Shown here in pieces: positions 42,982 through 52,951 of a stretch of 64,000 nucleotides of DNA. The notes under the pieces were generated by a model. That model was not told the origin of the DNA. It worked only from the letters and a program-made list of their open reading frames with translations, and made no database searches. The position numbers were made by a program, and so were the translations under genes. How positions within the stretch are numbered: the stretch's first letter is position 1; every line of letters starts with the position of its first letter. Source of the DNA: Pseudooctadecabacter sp. (GTDB lineage: Bacteria; Pseudomonadota; Alphaproteobacteria; Rhodobacterales; Rhodobacteraceae); the NCBI RefSeq assembly GCF_020627745.1, contig NZ_JAHDGE010000005.1, positions 81,437 to 145,436 on the forward strand, written 5' to 3'.

Positions 42982-44823
42982 TCACTCAGCCGCGTTGTCT
43001 GCCGTATCAAAACCGCCGGATTGGCGGTTCCAATAGCGGGCATAGGTGCCGTCCTGCGCCAGCAGGTCATCGTGGGTGCCTTGTTCCACAATGCGGCCCT
43101 GTTCAAGCACAATGATGCGATCCATGTGGGCGATGGTCGATAAACGGTGCGCGATGGCCACGACGGTCTTGCCCTCCATCGCGCGATCAAGGGCGATCTG
43201 GATGGCGGCCTCAACCTCGCTGTCCAGGGCGCTTGTGGCTTCATCCAGCACAAGAATGGGCGCGTCTTTCAGCATGGCGCGGGCCAGTGCGATGCGCTGG
43301 CGCTGTCCACCTGACAGTTTCACGCCGCGTTCGCCCAGATGGGCTGCAAACCCTGTCCGGCCCTTGGTATCCCGTAGGTCAGTGATGAACTGCGTTGCTT
43401 CGGCCCGGTCCGCGGCATCCCGCATCTGGGCTTCGGAGGCATCAGGACGGCCATACAGGACGTTTGCCCGAACGGATCGGTTGAACATCGCTGTCTCTTG
43501 CGTCACGACGCCGATCGCCTGCCGCAGGCTGTCTTGCGTCACGCGGGCGATGTCCTGCCCGTCAATCGTGATCCGACCGTCCCTGGCATCATAGAGCCGC
43601 AGTAAAAGGTTCACGAGGGTTGATTTCCCCGCACCCGACCCGCCGACAATACCCAGCTTTTCGCCCGGTTGCACCGTCAGGTTGATGCCGCGCACGCCGC
43701 CACCCGTGCCATCGTAATCGAAGGTCACATCCGTAAACGTGATCGCGCCACCGGTTACATCCAAATCTGCCGCGCCCTCTATATCGGTCAAGGTGTGACC
43801 CCGCGCCAACAGTTTCATCCCGTCCTCAATCTCTCCCACGTCCGCGTAGATCGACATGAGGGTAAAGCTGATAAAGCCTGTCATCTGGCTCAACCGGATC
43901 GCGACCGCCCCCATCGCTGCGATGTCACCTGCGCTCGCCTCGGGTTGCATCAGGCCGACACCCACCAGCGCGATGGGCAAAAGCCCCGCAATAAAGGTCA
44001 GCCCAAGACGGAACAGGACGCTGATCTCGCCGAAATCACCCTGACGTTCATGCAATTCCCGCATGGCACGGATCGCCTGTTCATCCTCATGTTCGGCGCG
44101 GGCGAACAGTTTGACGGTTTTGATGTTGGTCACGGTATCAACAACCTGCCCCGCCACCTGACTGCGCGCTTCGGCACGCGCGCCGGCGCGGGATCGCACC
44201 TTGGGGATCGTGACGCGCAGGAATGCAAGATAACCGAGGAACCAGACCAGCATGACCAGCACCAGAACCGGCGCAATGGTGGCGACAAGCACGACGGCCC
44301 CCAGAACGCTGGCCAGCCCGAACAGAATGGGTCCGCTGCTTTCCGTGATCGCCTGCGCCATGGCACCTGCGGTTTGCATGTGCTTTTGCGCGATGCGGCC
44401 CGCAAAATCGTCGTCAAAAAAGCTGACGGCCTGTCCGACACTATGACGGTAGAGCCGCTGCAATGTCTGGGTGAATATTCCCGGCCCAAGGATAATGGAC
44501 TGCACATAGGCCACAGCACTGAACAACGCGGGCCGTGCAACCAACAACAACGCCAGAGCGAGGGCAAGGATCAAACCCGCATCTGCCAAAGACCCCTCTG
44601 CCACGGCATCGACGATGCGCCCCAGCGCCCAAGCGGTTGCGACTTCCGTTGCGCCATGCAGCAATGACAGCCCGATGGTCGCCCCGATCGCCCAGCCTGC
44701 ACCACGGACAGACCATCGAACAAACTTCAGCAAAGTACGGGGCGGTGGTGTGACAGCCCTGTCTTCGCTGCGCAAGGCGCGCACGCCCCACCGCACAGCA
44801 CGGTGCCATATACCAAAAATCAT
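42982..44823 (-). CDS. ABC exporter half-transporter (TMD-NBD), second of a pair
   Basis: The 613-residue protein has a six-helix membrane domain (about 35-330) fused to an ATPase with GGSGAGKST near 395, KLSGGQRQRIALARAM and ILVLDEATSALDSE. Substrate is unknown. Its start overlaps the stop of the first half-transporter by ATGA, so both likely form a heterodimer with two intact sites, unlike pairs with one degenerate site. The m5U methyltransferase follows directly. Confidence 0.9.
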   Translation of the reverse strand: MIFGIWHRAVRWGVRALRSEDRAVTPPPRTLLKFVRWSVRGAGWAIGATIGLSLLHGATEVATAWALGRIVDAVAEGSLADAGLILALALALLLVARPALFSAVAYVQSIILGPGIFTQTLQRLYRHSVGQAVSFFDDDFAGRIAQKHMQTAGAMAQAITESSGPILFGLASVLGAVVLVATIAPVLVLVMLVWFLGYLAFLRVTIPKVRSRAGARAEARSQVAGQVVDTVTNIKTVKLFARAEHEDEQAIRAMRELHERQGDFGEISVLFRLGLTFIAGLLPIALVGVGLMQPEASAGDIAAMGAVAIRLSQMTGFISFTLMSIYADVGEIEDGMKLLARGHTLTDIEGAADLDVTGGAITFTDVTFDYDGTGGGVRGINLTVQPGEKLGIVGGSGAGKSTLVNLLLRLYDARDGRITIDGQDIARVTQDSLRQAIGVVTQETAMFNRSVRANVLYGRPDASEAQMRDAADRAEATQFITDLRDTKGRTGFAAHLGERGVKLSGGQRQRIALARAMLKDAPILVLDEATSALDSEVEAAIQIALDRAMEGKTVVAIAHRLSTIAHMDRIIVLEQGRIVEQGTHDDLLAQDGTYARYWNRQSGGFDTADNAAE

Positions 44824-46667
44824 TCTGCGGCCTCCGCGGCGGTGCCGATAAACCCGCCAGATTGCCTTTTCCAGAAGCCCGCGTACTGCCCGCCCAGCGC
44901 AAGAAGGTCGTCGTGCGTGCCATCTTCTACGATACGACCGCCATCCAGAACCACGATCCGGTCCATCTGTGAAATCGTCGACAAACGGTGGGCAATGGCA
45001 ATGACAGTTTTGCCCTGCATCAGGTCCGACAGGGTTGCCTGAATCGTTGCCTCCACTTCGGAATCCAGCGCAGAAGTCGCTTCGTCCAGTAACAAAACCG
45101 GCGCGTCTTTCAGGATCACACGCGCAAGAGAAATCCGCTGACGTTGTCCGCCCGACAGTTTCACGCCGCGTTCACCAACCTGCGCGTCATAGCCTTTGCG
45201 GCCTTCCCCATCTTCCAGATCAAGAATGAAATCATGGGCCTCGGCGCGTTTGGCAGCCGCGATCATCTGGTCTTCGGTTGCGGTCGGATCGCCATACAGG
45301 ATGTTGTCACGGACAGACCGGTGAAGAAGGGAGCTTTCCTGCTGCACCATCCCGATTGCTTCGCGCAAACTGTCCTGACGGACGCTTACAATGTCCTGCC
45401 CGTCGATCAGAATGCGCCCGCCCTCGGCGTCATAGAACCGCAACAGCAGCTTTACGAGGGTCGATTTGCCTGCACCGGACCGCCCCACAAGTCCGATCTT
45501 TTCGCCCGGTCGAATGGTCAGGGACAGCCTGTCAATCCCGCCGGAATCGCGTCCGTAGTGATGTGTCAGCGCCTCAATCTCAATCGCGCCGCCTGTTACG
45601 TTCAATCGAGGCACGTCGGGAGCATCTTTCAGCGTGATCGGCTGGGCAATCGTTTCCATCCCTTCGGCAACCACACCAAGGTTCTGGAACAGGTTTGTCA
45701 CTGCCCACATGATCCATGCCGTCATGGCATTCAGCCGCAAAGTCAGCGCCGCCGCAGCCGCCACGATACCGGCAGATGCCAAGCTGTTGGACCACAGCCA
45801 AAGCGCCCAACCCACCACCGTCACAATCAGGAACCCGTTCAGGATCACCAGTGAAACGTCCATAATCGTATAAAGACGCATCTCGCGCTGGAGGGCCGTG
45901 CGTGTCGCTTCGATGGCTTCACCAGCGTATGTGATTTCGCGGTCGTGGTGCGCGAACATCTTGACCGAATGAATATTGGTGTAGCTGTCGACAACACGGC
46001 CCGTGACCTCAGACCGGGCATCGGACGATGCTTTGGCCGCAGGGCCGACCCGTTTGACGGTCCACCGCACAAGGGCGGCGTAAAGAACCAGCCACACCAG
46101 CAAAGGCAGCAACAAACGCGGGTCCGCCCCCATCAACAAGACGGCAGCGCCGATAATATAGGCCAGGGCAAACGTGACCGCATCGAAGACCTGAAACGCG
46201 ACTTCACCGGCGGCGGGCGGGGTCTGCATGATGCGGTTGGCGATGCGCCCCGCAAAGTCATTTTCGAACCAGCCAACCGATTGGCGCAAAACATGGCGAT
46301 GGGCCCGCCACCGCACGATCGTGCCAAAATTGGGAACAATGGACTGGTTCAGCAACGCTACATCAATAACCTGCAGCAAAGGACGCAAAGTCAGCAGGAA
46401 CACCCCCATGGCGAAAAATTCCCACCCGTGGTCGGACCAGACCGTCCCCTCTGATCCCGGTGCGATCAGATCCACAAGACGACCCATATAGGCGATCAGC
46501 CAGATCTCGATGACCGCGACAATGACGGACATGATCCCCGCCGCCCAGAACACCCGCTTGAACGGGCGCGCATAGGTCATCAGGAACGGCCAGAGGCGCG
46601 TCGGGGGGGTGTCGTCCTCCATATAGGGTTCATACGGATCGACGAGATTTTCGAAAAAGCGGAACAC
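44820..46667 (-). CDS. ABC exporter half-transporter (TMD-NBD), first of a pair
   Basis: The 615-residue protein has an N-terminal cytoplasmic stretch (PYEPYMEDDTPP), six membrane segments and an ATPase with GRSGAGKSTLVKLLLR near 395, KLSGGQRQRISLARVIL and VLLLDEATSALDSE. It is a type IV exporter half of lipid- or drug-exporting type. It starts 39 bases after the LysE-type gene stop and overlaps its partner by ATGA. Confidence 0.9.
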   Translation of the reverse strand: MFRFFENLVDPYEPYMEDDTPPTRLWPFLMTYARPFKRVFWAAGIMSVIVAVIEIWLIAYMGRLVDLIAPGSEGTVWSDHGWEFFAMGVFLLTLRPLLQVIDVALLNQSIVPNFGTIVRWRAHRHVLRQSVGWFENDFAGRIANRIMQTPPAAGEVAFQVFDAVTFALAYIIGAAVLLMGADPRLLLPLLVWLVLYAALVRWTVKRVGPAAKASSDARSEVTGRVVDSYTNIHSVKMFAHHDREITYAGEAIEATRTALQREMRLYTIMDVSLVILNGFLIVTVVGWALWLWSNSLASAGIVAAAAALTLRLNAMTAWIMWAVTNLFQNLGVVAEGMETIAQPITLKDAPDVPRLNVTGGAIEIEALTHHYGRDSGGIDRLSLTIRPGEKIGLVGRSGAGKSTLVKLLLRFYDAEGGRILIDGQDIVSVRQDSLREAIGMVQQESSLLHRSVRDNILYGDPTATEDQMIAAAKRAEAHDFILDLEDGEGRKGYDAQVGERGVKLSGGQRQRISLARVILKDAPVLLLDEATSALDSEVEATIQATLSDLMQGKTVIAIAHRLSTISQMDRIVVLDGGRIVEDGTHDDLLALGGQYAGFWKRQSGGFIGTAAEAAE

Positions 46668-46706
46668 GGAAGGGTCCTTTCCCGTGCAGATATAGACCGC
46701 TTCGCG

Positions 46707-47279
46707 CTACAGGAAAACCAAGGCCGAAAATCCCGCCAGCGCGACGGCCATTATACGCATGAAGACGCGCCACCTTGCCGGGTCCGACAGCAGGGTTTTC
46801 AACAGACTGCCGGCATAGGTCCAGAACAGGCAGACGCCCAGATTGGTCAGGGAAAAGATAACAGCCAATGTCCCCGCCTGATACAACGGGGACAAGTCTG
46901 CCACCAAAGCAGAGGCAGAGGTCGCAACAGCCCAGATTTTCGGGTTGACCCACTGGAAAAGGACCGCTTCGACAAAGGTGAACGGGCGGTCCGTATCGGT
47001 GGTTTGGGCCGGTTCGGCATGCCACAGCTTCCACGCCATCCACAAAATCCAGAGCGCGGCAATGATCATCAGAACAAGCCTTAACGCCGGATAGGTCGTG
47101 ATCAAAGTACCAAGGCCAAGGCCGGTCACAAAGGCAATTACCCCAACGCCCAGCGCCACGCCCAGAAGATGCGGCACCGTACGCCGAAACCCGAACCGCG
47201 CACCCGATGCTGTCAGCAAGATGACATTTGGTCCGGGGGAAAACAGCCCGAAGAAGACAAAACCGATCAGCGTGGTCAT
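46707..47279 (-). CDS. LysE/RhtB-family amino acid exporter
   Basis: The 190-residue integral membrane protein has the family motif FSPGPNVILL near 13-22 and about six hydrophobic segments. Members export amino acids or their derivatives such as homoserine lactone. ATG 47279 overlaps the CCA-adding-enzyme stop by ATGA, so it is translationally coupled. Confidence 0.87.
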   Translation of the reverse strand: MTTLIGFVFFGLFSPGPNVILLTASGARFGFRRTVPHLLGVALGVGVIAFVTGLGLGTLITTYPALRLVLMIIAALWILWMAWKLWHAEPAQTTDTDRPFTFVEAVLFQWVNPKIWAVATSASALVADLSPLYQAGTLAVIFSLTNLGVCLFWTYAGSLLKTLLSDPARWRVFMRIMAVALAGFSALVFL

Positions 47280-48460
47280 GGCAGTTGCAGAAGGTCGGAT
47301 CGGGACATCGCGAAGCGTGACGCGATCCAGTCGGCCTCAAGTGTTTTCAGGCGATCACCTAGCGCTTTGCCTTCATACGCGGGCATCAGGTCCTGTGCTG
47401 TCACCGGGAACGTCGCCTCGGCCCCCATAGCCGCATCCTGTTGGGCCTTCGGGTCAAAAGGTTCAAGCAAACCCGCCCAGCGCAAAAGCAGACAGTGAAG
47501 TGCAGGCCAATATCCATGACGATACCCAAGTTCATGGGCAGGGGTCGTTGTCCCTGCCTCATGCCGGACCAAGGCGATTTTTGCGGCCTCGGCCTTTGAC
47601 AAACGAAGGCGGTCGGCCACGTCGTCGCAGCCCAAGGCCGCAAGGCGCGTCGGCATATCGCGGATGCCGGTTTCGGGAACGGCCTCCTCAAGGTCGATCA
47701 GGCGGGCCAGCGTGGTCACGCCCGCGCCGGGCAGAATACGGGCCAAGACGCCAGAGTGGTCCATCATTCCCGCCGTCGGCGCCGCAGTGTCCCCTGATAT
47801 GATCCGCGTGAATTCCATGCCGATCCGTTCGCGGGACACGCCAGTCAACCCCTCGGCTAACATTGCGCATGCGGACAGGCCATCCGCATCGACACCTTCA
47901 TCTGACGCGCCGTGTGATCCGGTGAACCGGAAGAACCGCAAAATCCGCAAATAATCCTCACGGATACGGTCCATAGGATCGCCAATGAAACGGATATGGC
48001 GGCGCGCGAGATCCTCGGACCCGCCCACGACATCCAACACGGCACCCGTCCGGTCGGCGTAAAAGGCATTGATCGTAAAGTCGCGCCGCATGGCGTCGTC
48101 TTCGATGTTTCGGGAAAAGGCCACCGTCGCGTGACGCCCATCGGTGTCCACATCCGTGCGGAAGGTGGTGATTTCGTAGGTGGGCGTGCCATCTGGCGGC
48201 ACCGCGGTGACGGTCCCGTGGTCAATGCCGGTGGGGACAGCTTTCCAGCCCATGTCTGCGATAATCGCGGTCGACACCTCTGGCCGTGCATCGGTGGACA
48301 GGTCCACGTCTTTGACCGGACGCCCCATGGCCGTGTCGCGCACGCAGCCGCCCACGGCATAAATCCGGTGCCCATTGTTTTCAAATGCCGCCATCAAAGA
48401 TTGTAACGACGGATGAACCAGCCAGTCAGGCTGTCCTATGGTTGTCAGCGGTCCGGTCAT
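47276..48460 (-). CDS. CCA tRNA nucleotidyltransferase (poly(A) polymerase family)
   Basis: The 394-residue protein has the class II nucleotidyltransferase motif YAVGGCVRDTAMGRPVKDVDLSTDA near 37-62 (catalytic DVD) and MRRDFTINAFYADR near 115. RRHIRFIGDPMDRIREDYLRILRFFRF follows, the usual order. It adds or repairs the CCA end of tRNAs. ATG 48460 overlaps the NUDIX gene stop by ATGA; GTG at 48466 is an alternative. Confidence 0.92.
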   Translation of the reverse strand: MTGPLTTIGQPDWLVHPSLQSLMAAFENNGHRIYAVGGCVRDTAMGRPVKDVDLSTDARPEVSTAIIADMGWKAVPTGIDHGTVTAVPPDGTPTYEITTFRTDVDTDGRHATVAFSRNIEDDAMRRDFTINAFYADRTGAVLDVVGGSEDLARRHIRFIGDPMDRIREDYLRILRFFRFTGSHGASDEGVDADGLSACAMLAEGLTGVSRERIGMEFTRIISGDTAAPTAGMMDHSGVLARILPGAGVTTLARLIDLEEAVPETGIRDMPTRLAALGCDDVADRLRLSKAEAAKIALVRHEAGTTTPAHELGYRHGYWPALHCLLLRWAGLLEPFDPKAQQDAAMGAEATFPVTAQDLMPAYEGKALGDRLKTLEADWIASRFAMSRSDLLQLP

Positions 48461-49050
48461 GTCCACGCCTCAGCCAACCCACGTAGCATCCGCGCTGTGG
48501 CCCCCCAAATGTAATAGGGGCCAAATGGAACGGTGTAATAGTGACGTATCTGTCCGCGCCAACGGCGACCTTCGATAAAATAATTGTTTGGGTCGGTGAC
48601 GTGCGACAGCGGGACGGTAAACACCTCTGCCACTTCCCCCGGTTCCGACGTAAATGTAAGCCCCGAGGGCACCATCGCGACGATCGGTGTTGCGCTATAG
48701 CTTGTGACAGTCTCGTGACTTGGCAACGGGCCGAGGATATCCGCAAACGAAGGATCAAGCCCGATTTCTTCTTGCGCCTCGCGCAGGGCGGTATGGGTTA
48801 GATCACGGTCCGTGTCATCCTGACGACCCCCCGGAAAGGCGATCTGGCCAGGGTGGTTCTTTAGGTGGGCCGCCCGTTTGGTCAGGATTAGCTGCGCATC
48901 TTGCGTGACTGCGACAAGAACCGCCGCCGGTTTCAAAATACGTTTTTCTCGAAGGGCCACGCCTGGATTCAGATCGAAATCCGAAGACGCCTGCCGCGTC
49001 CGGTCAATGGCGCGGCAGAGCGTTGCTTTCAAATCTTCAGGGCTTTGCAT
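48457..49050 (-). CDS. CoA pyrophosphatase (NUDIX hydrolase, NudL type)
   Basis: The 197-residue protein has the NUDIX box with the variation FPGGRQDDTDRDL...TALREAQEEIGL near 81-105, in the form typical of NudL-like CoA hydrolases. The preceding segment AVLVAVTQDAQLILTKRAAHL fits. It hydrolyses CoA derivatives to phosphopantetheine and 3',5'-ADP. ATG 49050 lies 14 bases inside the Hsp33 gene end, and its stop overlaps the CCA-enzyme start. Confidence 0.88.
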   Translation of the reverse strand: MQSPEDLKATLCRAIDRTRQASSDFDLNPGVALREKRILKPAAVLVAVTQDAQLILTKRAAHLKNHPGQIAFPGGRQDDTDRDLTHTALREAQEEIGLDPSFADILGPLPSHETVTSYSATPIVAMVPSGLTFTSEPGEVAEVFTVPLSHVTDPNNYFIEGRRWRGQIRHYYTVPFGPYYIWGATARMLRGLAEAWT

Positions 49051-50035
49051 CCGGCCCGTCCGTGGCCTCAAACCCCAGCGTTTCAGGCTGGAATTCGTAA
49101 TGCGCCCCGCAGAACTGACAATCGGCCGTGACGATACCTGCATCGGTGGTCATCGTCTTGATGTCCTTGGCCGAATAGATCGACAGGGACTGCCGGACCT
49201 TTTCATCAGAACATGAACAGCCGAAATGCACCGGCTGGGCGTCAAACACGCGCGGCGCCTCTTCGTGAAACAGACGAACCAGCAGATCGGTCGGGGCAAC
49301 ACTGGGGCCGATCAGCTCCAACTCCTCGACGGTGCGCAAAAGATGGTTCGCGCGGTTCCAGTTTTCGCTTTCATCATCGTTCAGCAGATCATCGGCGGTG
49401 GTCAAACCATCCTCCGGTGCCTCACCGGGATTGGCCAGTGGGGATGCTTTGGGCATCGCCTGCAGCATGATCCCACCCGCGCGCCAGCCTTCCTGACCGC
49501 CCGGCACGGAGGATTTACCAAAGGTCAGCTGGAATGATGTGGGAAGCTGTTCAGACTGGGCGAAATACGCCTCGGCACAGGCGGACAGGGACCCACCGGC
49601 GATGGGCGTGATGCCTTGATAGGGCGTCGTGCCTTTGCCTTGATCAATCAGGATCGCAAAATAGCCCTTGCCGATTTGACTGAAGGGATGGCCGGTCGGA
49701 TCAATGCGGTCCTTGTCATAGCTGGCATAGGCGCGGATGCGGGCAGGCTCCCCCTCTTTGGTGGGGCCATAGTAATCGGTGGCGATCAAACGGGCCGGGC
49801 CGTCGCCGCGCACTTGCAACGACAACTTCCACCGCAGTTTGATGGTTTGGCCAATCAACGCCGTCAGCAACGCCATCTCGGCCACCAAAGCCTCAACCGC
49901 GGGGGGATAGTCATGCTGCGACAGAACCTGATCCAACACACCATCCAGTCGCGCCACGCGCCCCCGGATATCGGAGTTGTCCAGTTGAAACGGCAGAACG
50001 GTATCGTCCCACGCAATCGTCGAAGCAGTGGTCAT
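49037..50035 (-). CDS. hslO: Redox-regulated chaperone Hsp33
   Basis: The 332-residue protein has the Hsp33 substrate-binding N-terminal domain and the C-terminal redox switch CSC (near 274-276) and CQFC (near 307-310). These cysteines bind zinc when reduced and form disulfides on oxidation to activate chaperone function. It is the first gene of the minus-strand cluster and is divergent from the NUDIX gene at 50108. Confidence 0.93.
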   Translation of the reverse strand: MTTASTIAWDDTVLPFQLDNSDIRGRVARLDGVLDQVLSQHDYPPAVEALVAEMALLTALIGQTIKLRWKLSLQVRGDGPARLIATDYYGPTKEGEPARIRAYASYDKDRIDPTGHPFSQIGKGYFAILIDQGKGTTPYQGITPIAGGSLSACAEAYFAQSEQLPTSFQLTFGKSSVPGGQEGWRAGGIMLQAMPKASPLANPGEAPEDGLTTADDLLNDDESENWNRANHLLRTVEELELIGPSVAPTDLLVRLFHEEAPRVFDAQPVHFGCSCSDEKVRQSLSIYSAKDIKTMTTDAGIVTADCQFCGAHYEFQPETLGFEATDGPDAKP

Positions 50036-50107
50036 TTGGCTTTCCTAACACGTCAGGGATTGGCATACCGCGTCCATATAGGTGTCACAAGGTGGGGTAA
50101 AAGGGGC

Positions 50108-50542
50108 ATGATACGGCGGTACGGCGAACGGGTTGACCCAGCTATGCAATATACGCCGCGTCCGGGGGCCTATGTGATCCTGCAACGTGGTCATGACTTG
50201 CTGCTGACGATACAGGATGGCGTGGCACCCGAACTGCAACTGCCAGGTGGCGGGATTGATGCCGGCGAACACACGCTGCCCGCGCTCCACCGTGAGGTGA
50301 TGGAGGAAACCGGCTGGCGGATGGACAGGCCCCGCCGCCTCGGTGCGTTCAAACGCTTTGTTTTTATGCCGGAATACGACCTGTGGGCCGAAAAGATCTG
50401 CACGGTCTATTGGTCCCGACCGACCCTTCGTATGGGCCCCCCGCTGGAGGACGGACACCATGCCATCTGGGTCCCCATGGTTGAGGCCCCCGCCCTGTTG
50501 TCCAACGAAGGCGACGCCGCGTTTGTCGCCAGCTTGCTCTAA
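50108..50542 (+). CDS. NUDIX hydrolase (144 residues)
   Basis: The protein has a clear NUDIX box LPGGGIDAGEHTLPALHREVMEETGW near 43-68 preceded by YVILQRGHDLLLT. Substrate is unknown. I start at ATG 50108 (GGGGC upstream); the long open frame back to 49616 runs antisense through hslO. It is followed by argG after 48 bases in the same direction. Confidence 0.85.
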   Translation: MIRRYGERVDPAMQYTPRPGAYVILQRGHDLLLTIQDGVAPELQLPGGGIDAGEHTLPALHREVMEETGWRMDRPRRLGAFKRFVFMPEYDLWAEKICTVYWSRPTLRMGPPLEDGHHAIWVPMVEAPALLSNEGDAAFVASLL

Positions 50543-50590
50543 CCCGCAAATAGGCGTAATTCGCGGCAAACAGCCCTGAGGAGTCTCCCC

Positions 50591-51814
50591 ATGTCCGCGC
50601 CCAAAAAAGTCGTCCTTGCCTATTCCGGCGGTCTGGACACGTCGATCATCCTGAAATGGTTGCAGACGGAATATGGCTGTGAGGTCGTGACCTTCACCGC
50701 CGATCTTGGTCAGGGTGAGGAGTTGGAGCCCGCGCGCAAAAAGGCCGTGACCTTGGGGATCAAGGAAGAAAACATCTACATCGAGGATGTCCGCGAAGAA
50801 TTCGTGCGCGATTTTGTCTTCCCCATGTTCCGCGCAAATGCCCTGTACGAAGGTCTGTATCTGCTGGGCACATCTATCGCCAGGCCCCTGATTTCAAAGC
50901 GATTGGTTGAAATCGCAGCTGAAACAGGCGCCGATGCCGTGTCCCATGGTGCGACCGGTAAGGGCAACGATCAGGTACGGTTTGAACTCAGCGCTTATGC
51001 GCTGAACCCCGACATCAAGGTGATCGCGCCTTGGCGGGAGTGGGATTTGTCGTCGCGCACCAAGCTGCTGGATTTCGCCGAGAAGAACCAGATTCCGATC
51101 GCCAAGGACAAGCGCGGCGAAGCGCCGTTTTCTGTCGACGCGAACCTGCTGCACACGTCATCCGAGGGCAAGGTTCTGGAAGACCCTGCCGTGGCCGCAC
51201 CCGACTATGTCTATCAGCGGACAGTCGCCCCCGAAGATGCGCCTGACACCCCGGAAGTTATTGAAGTGACATTCGAAAAAGGCGACGCCGTCGCGATCAA
51301 CGGTGAGGCTATGTCGCCCGCGACGATCCTCACCAAGCTGAATGAACTGGGTGGCAAACACGGGATCGGGCGGCTCGATTTCGTCGAGAACCGCTTTGTC
51401 GGGATGAAGTCGCGTGGAATCTATGAAACGCCCGGCGGCACGGTGTTGTTGGAAGCCCATCGCGGCATCGAACAGATCACGCTGGACAGCGGCGCGGGGC
51501 ACCTGAAGGACAGCCTGATGCCGCGCTATGCGGAACTGATCTACAACGGGTTCTGGTTCTCGCCCGAGCGTGAAATGCTTCAAGCGGCGATTGACAAATC
51601 GCAGGAGCATGTCAGCGGAACTGTCGCGCTCAAGCTTTATAAAGGTTCGGTAAATTGTGTGGGCCGGTGGTCTGATCATTCTCTCTATTCCGAAGCGCAC
51701 GTGACGTTTGAGGACGACGCTGGCGCCTATGACCAAAAGGATGCAGCCGGGTTCATTCAGCTGAATGCGCTGCGTTTGAAACTGCTGGCGGCACGGAACC
51801 GTCGGTTCAAATAA
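50591..51814 (+). CDS. argG: Argininosuccinate synthase
   Basis: The 407-residue protein has the P-loop [16 protein letters not shown] at 9-24, and [15 protein letters not shown] near 117-131 with the citrulline/aspartate-binding residues. The overall length fits the family. It joins citrulline and aspartate using ATP in arginine biosynthesis. GAGGAGT precedes the ATG and a terminator follows. Confidence 0.97.
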   Translation: MSAPKKVVLAYSGGLDTSIILKWLQTEYGCEVVTFTADLGQGEELEPARKKAVTLGIKEENIYIEDVREEFVRDFVFPMFRANALYEGLYLLGTSIARPLISKRLVEIAAETGADAVSHGATGKGNDQVRFELSAYALNPDIKVIAPWREWDLSSRTKLLDFAEKNQIPIAKDKRGEAPFSVDANLLHTSSEGKVLEDPAVAAPDYVYQRTVAPEDAPDTPEVIEVTFEKGDAVAINGEAMSPATILTKLNELGGKHGIGRLDFVENRFVGMKSRGIYETPGGTVLLEAHRGIEQITLDSGAGHLKDSLMPRYAELIYNGFWFSPEREMLQAAIDKSQEHVSGTVALKLYKGSVNCVGRWSDHSLYSEAHVTFEDDAGAYDQKDAAGFIQLNALRLKLLAARNRRFK

Positions 51815-51845
51815 CGCCGCAGCGTCACAGTTGCCAAATGATATG

Positions 51846-51875
51846 AACGTCCGCCTAATGAGCGGGCGTTTTTAT
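51846..51875 (+). terminator. Rho-independent terminator after argG
   Basis: AACGTCCGC (51846-51854) pairs with GCGGGCGTT (51862-51870) with one G-T, followed by TTTTATTT. Confidence 0.75.
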
Positions 51876-51888
51876 TTGGGAAATCAAT

Positions 51889-52167
51889 ATGCTGGCTGAT
51901 CTGTTGCCGAAACTTCAACGGGCGTTGGAAACCAAACCGTTTGAGGGAAGCCTCAAGTTTGATTGCGGATCGGACGGGGTCATTGTGCTGGCAGATGGCA
52001 GTGCCACAGGCGTCGACCGCGATGCGGATTGCACGTTAAAACTGTCGGGCGAAAATCTGTTGAAGCTGCTGGGTGGCAAGCTGAACCCTATGACAGCGCT
52101 GGCGCTGGGCAAGATCAAGATCAGCGGCAATCCGGCGGTGGCAATGCGCCTGAAAGACCTGCTTTAG
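51889..52167 (+). CDS. SCP2 sterol-binding domain protein (92 residues)
   Basis: The protein is a single small SCP2 domain: KFDCGSDGVIVLADGSATGVDRDADCTLKLSGENLLKLLGGKLNPMTALALGKIKISGN pattern, with the closing AMRLKDLL. SCP2 domains bind lipids or fatty acyl-CoA in a hydrophobic tunnel. It has its own start after the argG terminator; no partner is obvious. Confidence 0.87.
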   Translation: MLADLLPKLQRALETKPFEGSLKFDCGSDGVIVLADGSATGVDRDADCTLKLSGENLLKLLGGKLNPMTALALGKIKISGNPAVAMRLKDLL

Positions 52168-52288
52168 CGGTATGGCAAACGTATGGCTGGGTGGCCATCG
52201 TGCGGTAAAGTTGGCGTGACTTGTCCGTTTGATGAATTGCAATGCGTGTCCGTTGCCCCGATGCTTTGCCGCAAAAGGAGATACGCCG

Positions 52289-52951
52289 ATGAATTCGTCC
52301 ATAAGAAATTTGAAGACTGTCGCGCTGGCCGTGGTCATCGGGATCGCGTCGTTGTTGCACGCCGGTAAGGCCGAGGCGCGTGATATGCAGACGATCATCG
52401 TTGCGGGCGGCTGTTTCTGGTGCGTCGAGGCGGATTTCGAGAAAGTGCGCGGCGTGCGTGAGGTGACATCGGGCTACACCGGCGGAACGACCGAGAATCC
52501 GACATATCGTGAAGTGACGGGCGGGAATACCGGCCATTACGAGGCGGTCGAAATCCGGTTTGATCGTGACCAGATTACCGAACGTCAGATTTACGATCTG
52601 TTTTTCCGGTCGGTCGATCCGCTGGATGCAGGTGGACAGTTTTGTGACCGCGGGGACAGCTACCGCACGGCGATTTTTGTCTCTACTCAAGCGCAACTTG
52701 ATGCGGCACGCGCAGCCAAGGCTGCGGCAGAAGCAGAGTTGGGACGGTCAGTTGTGACGCCCATCTTGCAGGCCGCCCCGTTTTATGACGCCGAAGCCTA
52801 TCATCAGGATTACTACAAAGGCCAAACCCGGCTGCTGACCCGCGCAGGCGTGAAGACGCAGGAAGAGGCGTATCAGTTTTACCGCGATGCCTGCCGCCGC
52901 GATGAACGGGTCGAGGAGGTCTGGGGCGCGGATGCCCCGTTTATCAACTGA
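52289..52951 (+). CDS. msrA: Peptide-methionine (S)-S-oxide reductase, exported
   Basis: The 220-residue protein has an N-terminal signal segment (TVALAVVIGIASLLHAGKAEA) followed by the MsrA motif GGCFWCVEADFEKV near 40-53, then GYTGG, GHYEAVEI and FFRSVDPLDAGGQFCDRGDSYR. It repairs oxidised methionine, here likely in the periplasm. AAAGGAG precedes ATG 52289; the start of the longer frame lacks it. Its stop overlaps the convergent ribokinase gene by eight bases. Confidence 0.92.
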   Translation: MNSSIRNLKTVALAVVIGIASLLHAGKAEARDMQTIIVAGGCFWCVEADFEKVRGVREVTSGYTGGTTENPTYREVTGGNTGHYEAVEIRFDRDQITERQIYDLFFRSVDPLDAGGQFCDRGDSYRTAIFVSTQAQLDAARAAKAAAEAELGRSVVTPILQAAPFYDAEAYHQDYYKGQTRLLTRAGVKTQEEAYQFYRDACRRDERVEEVWGADAPFIN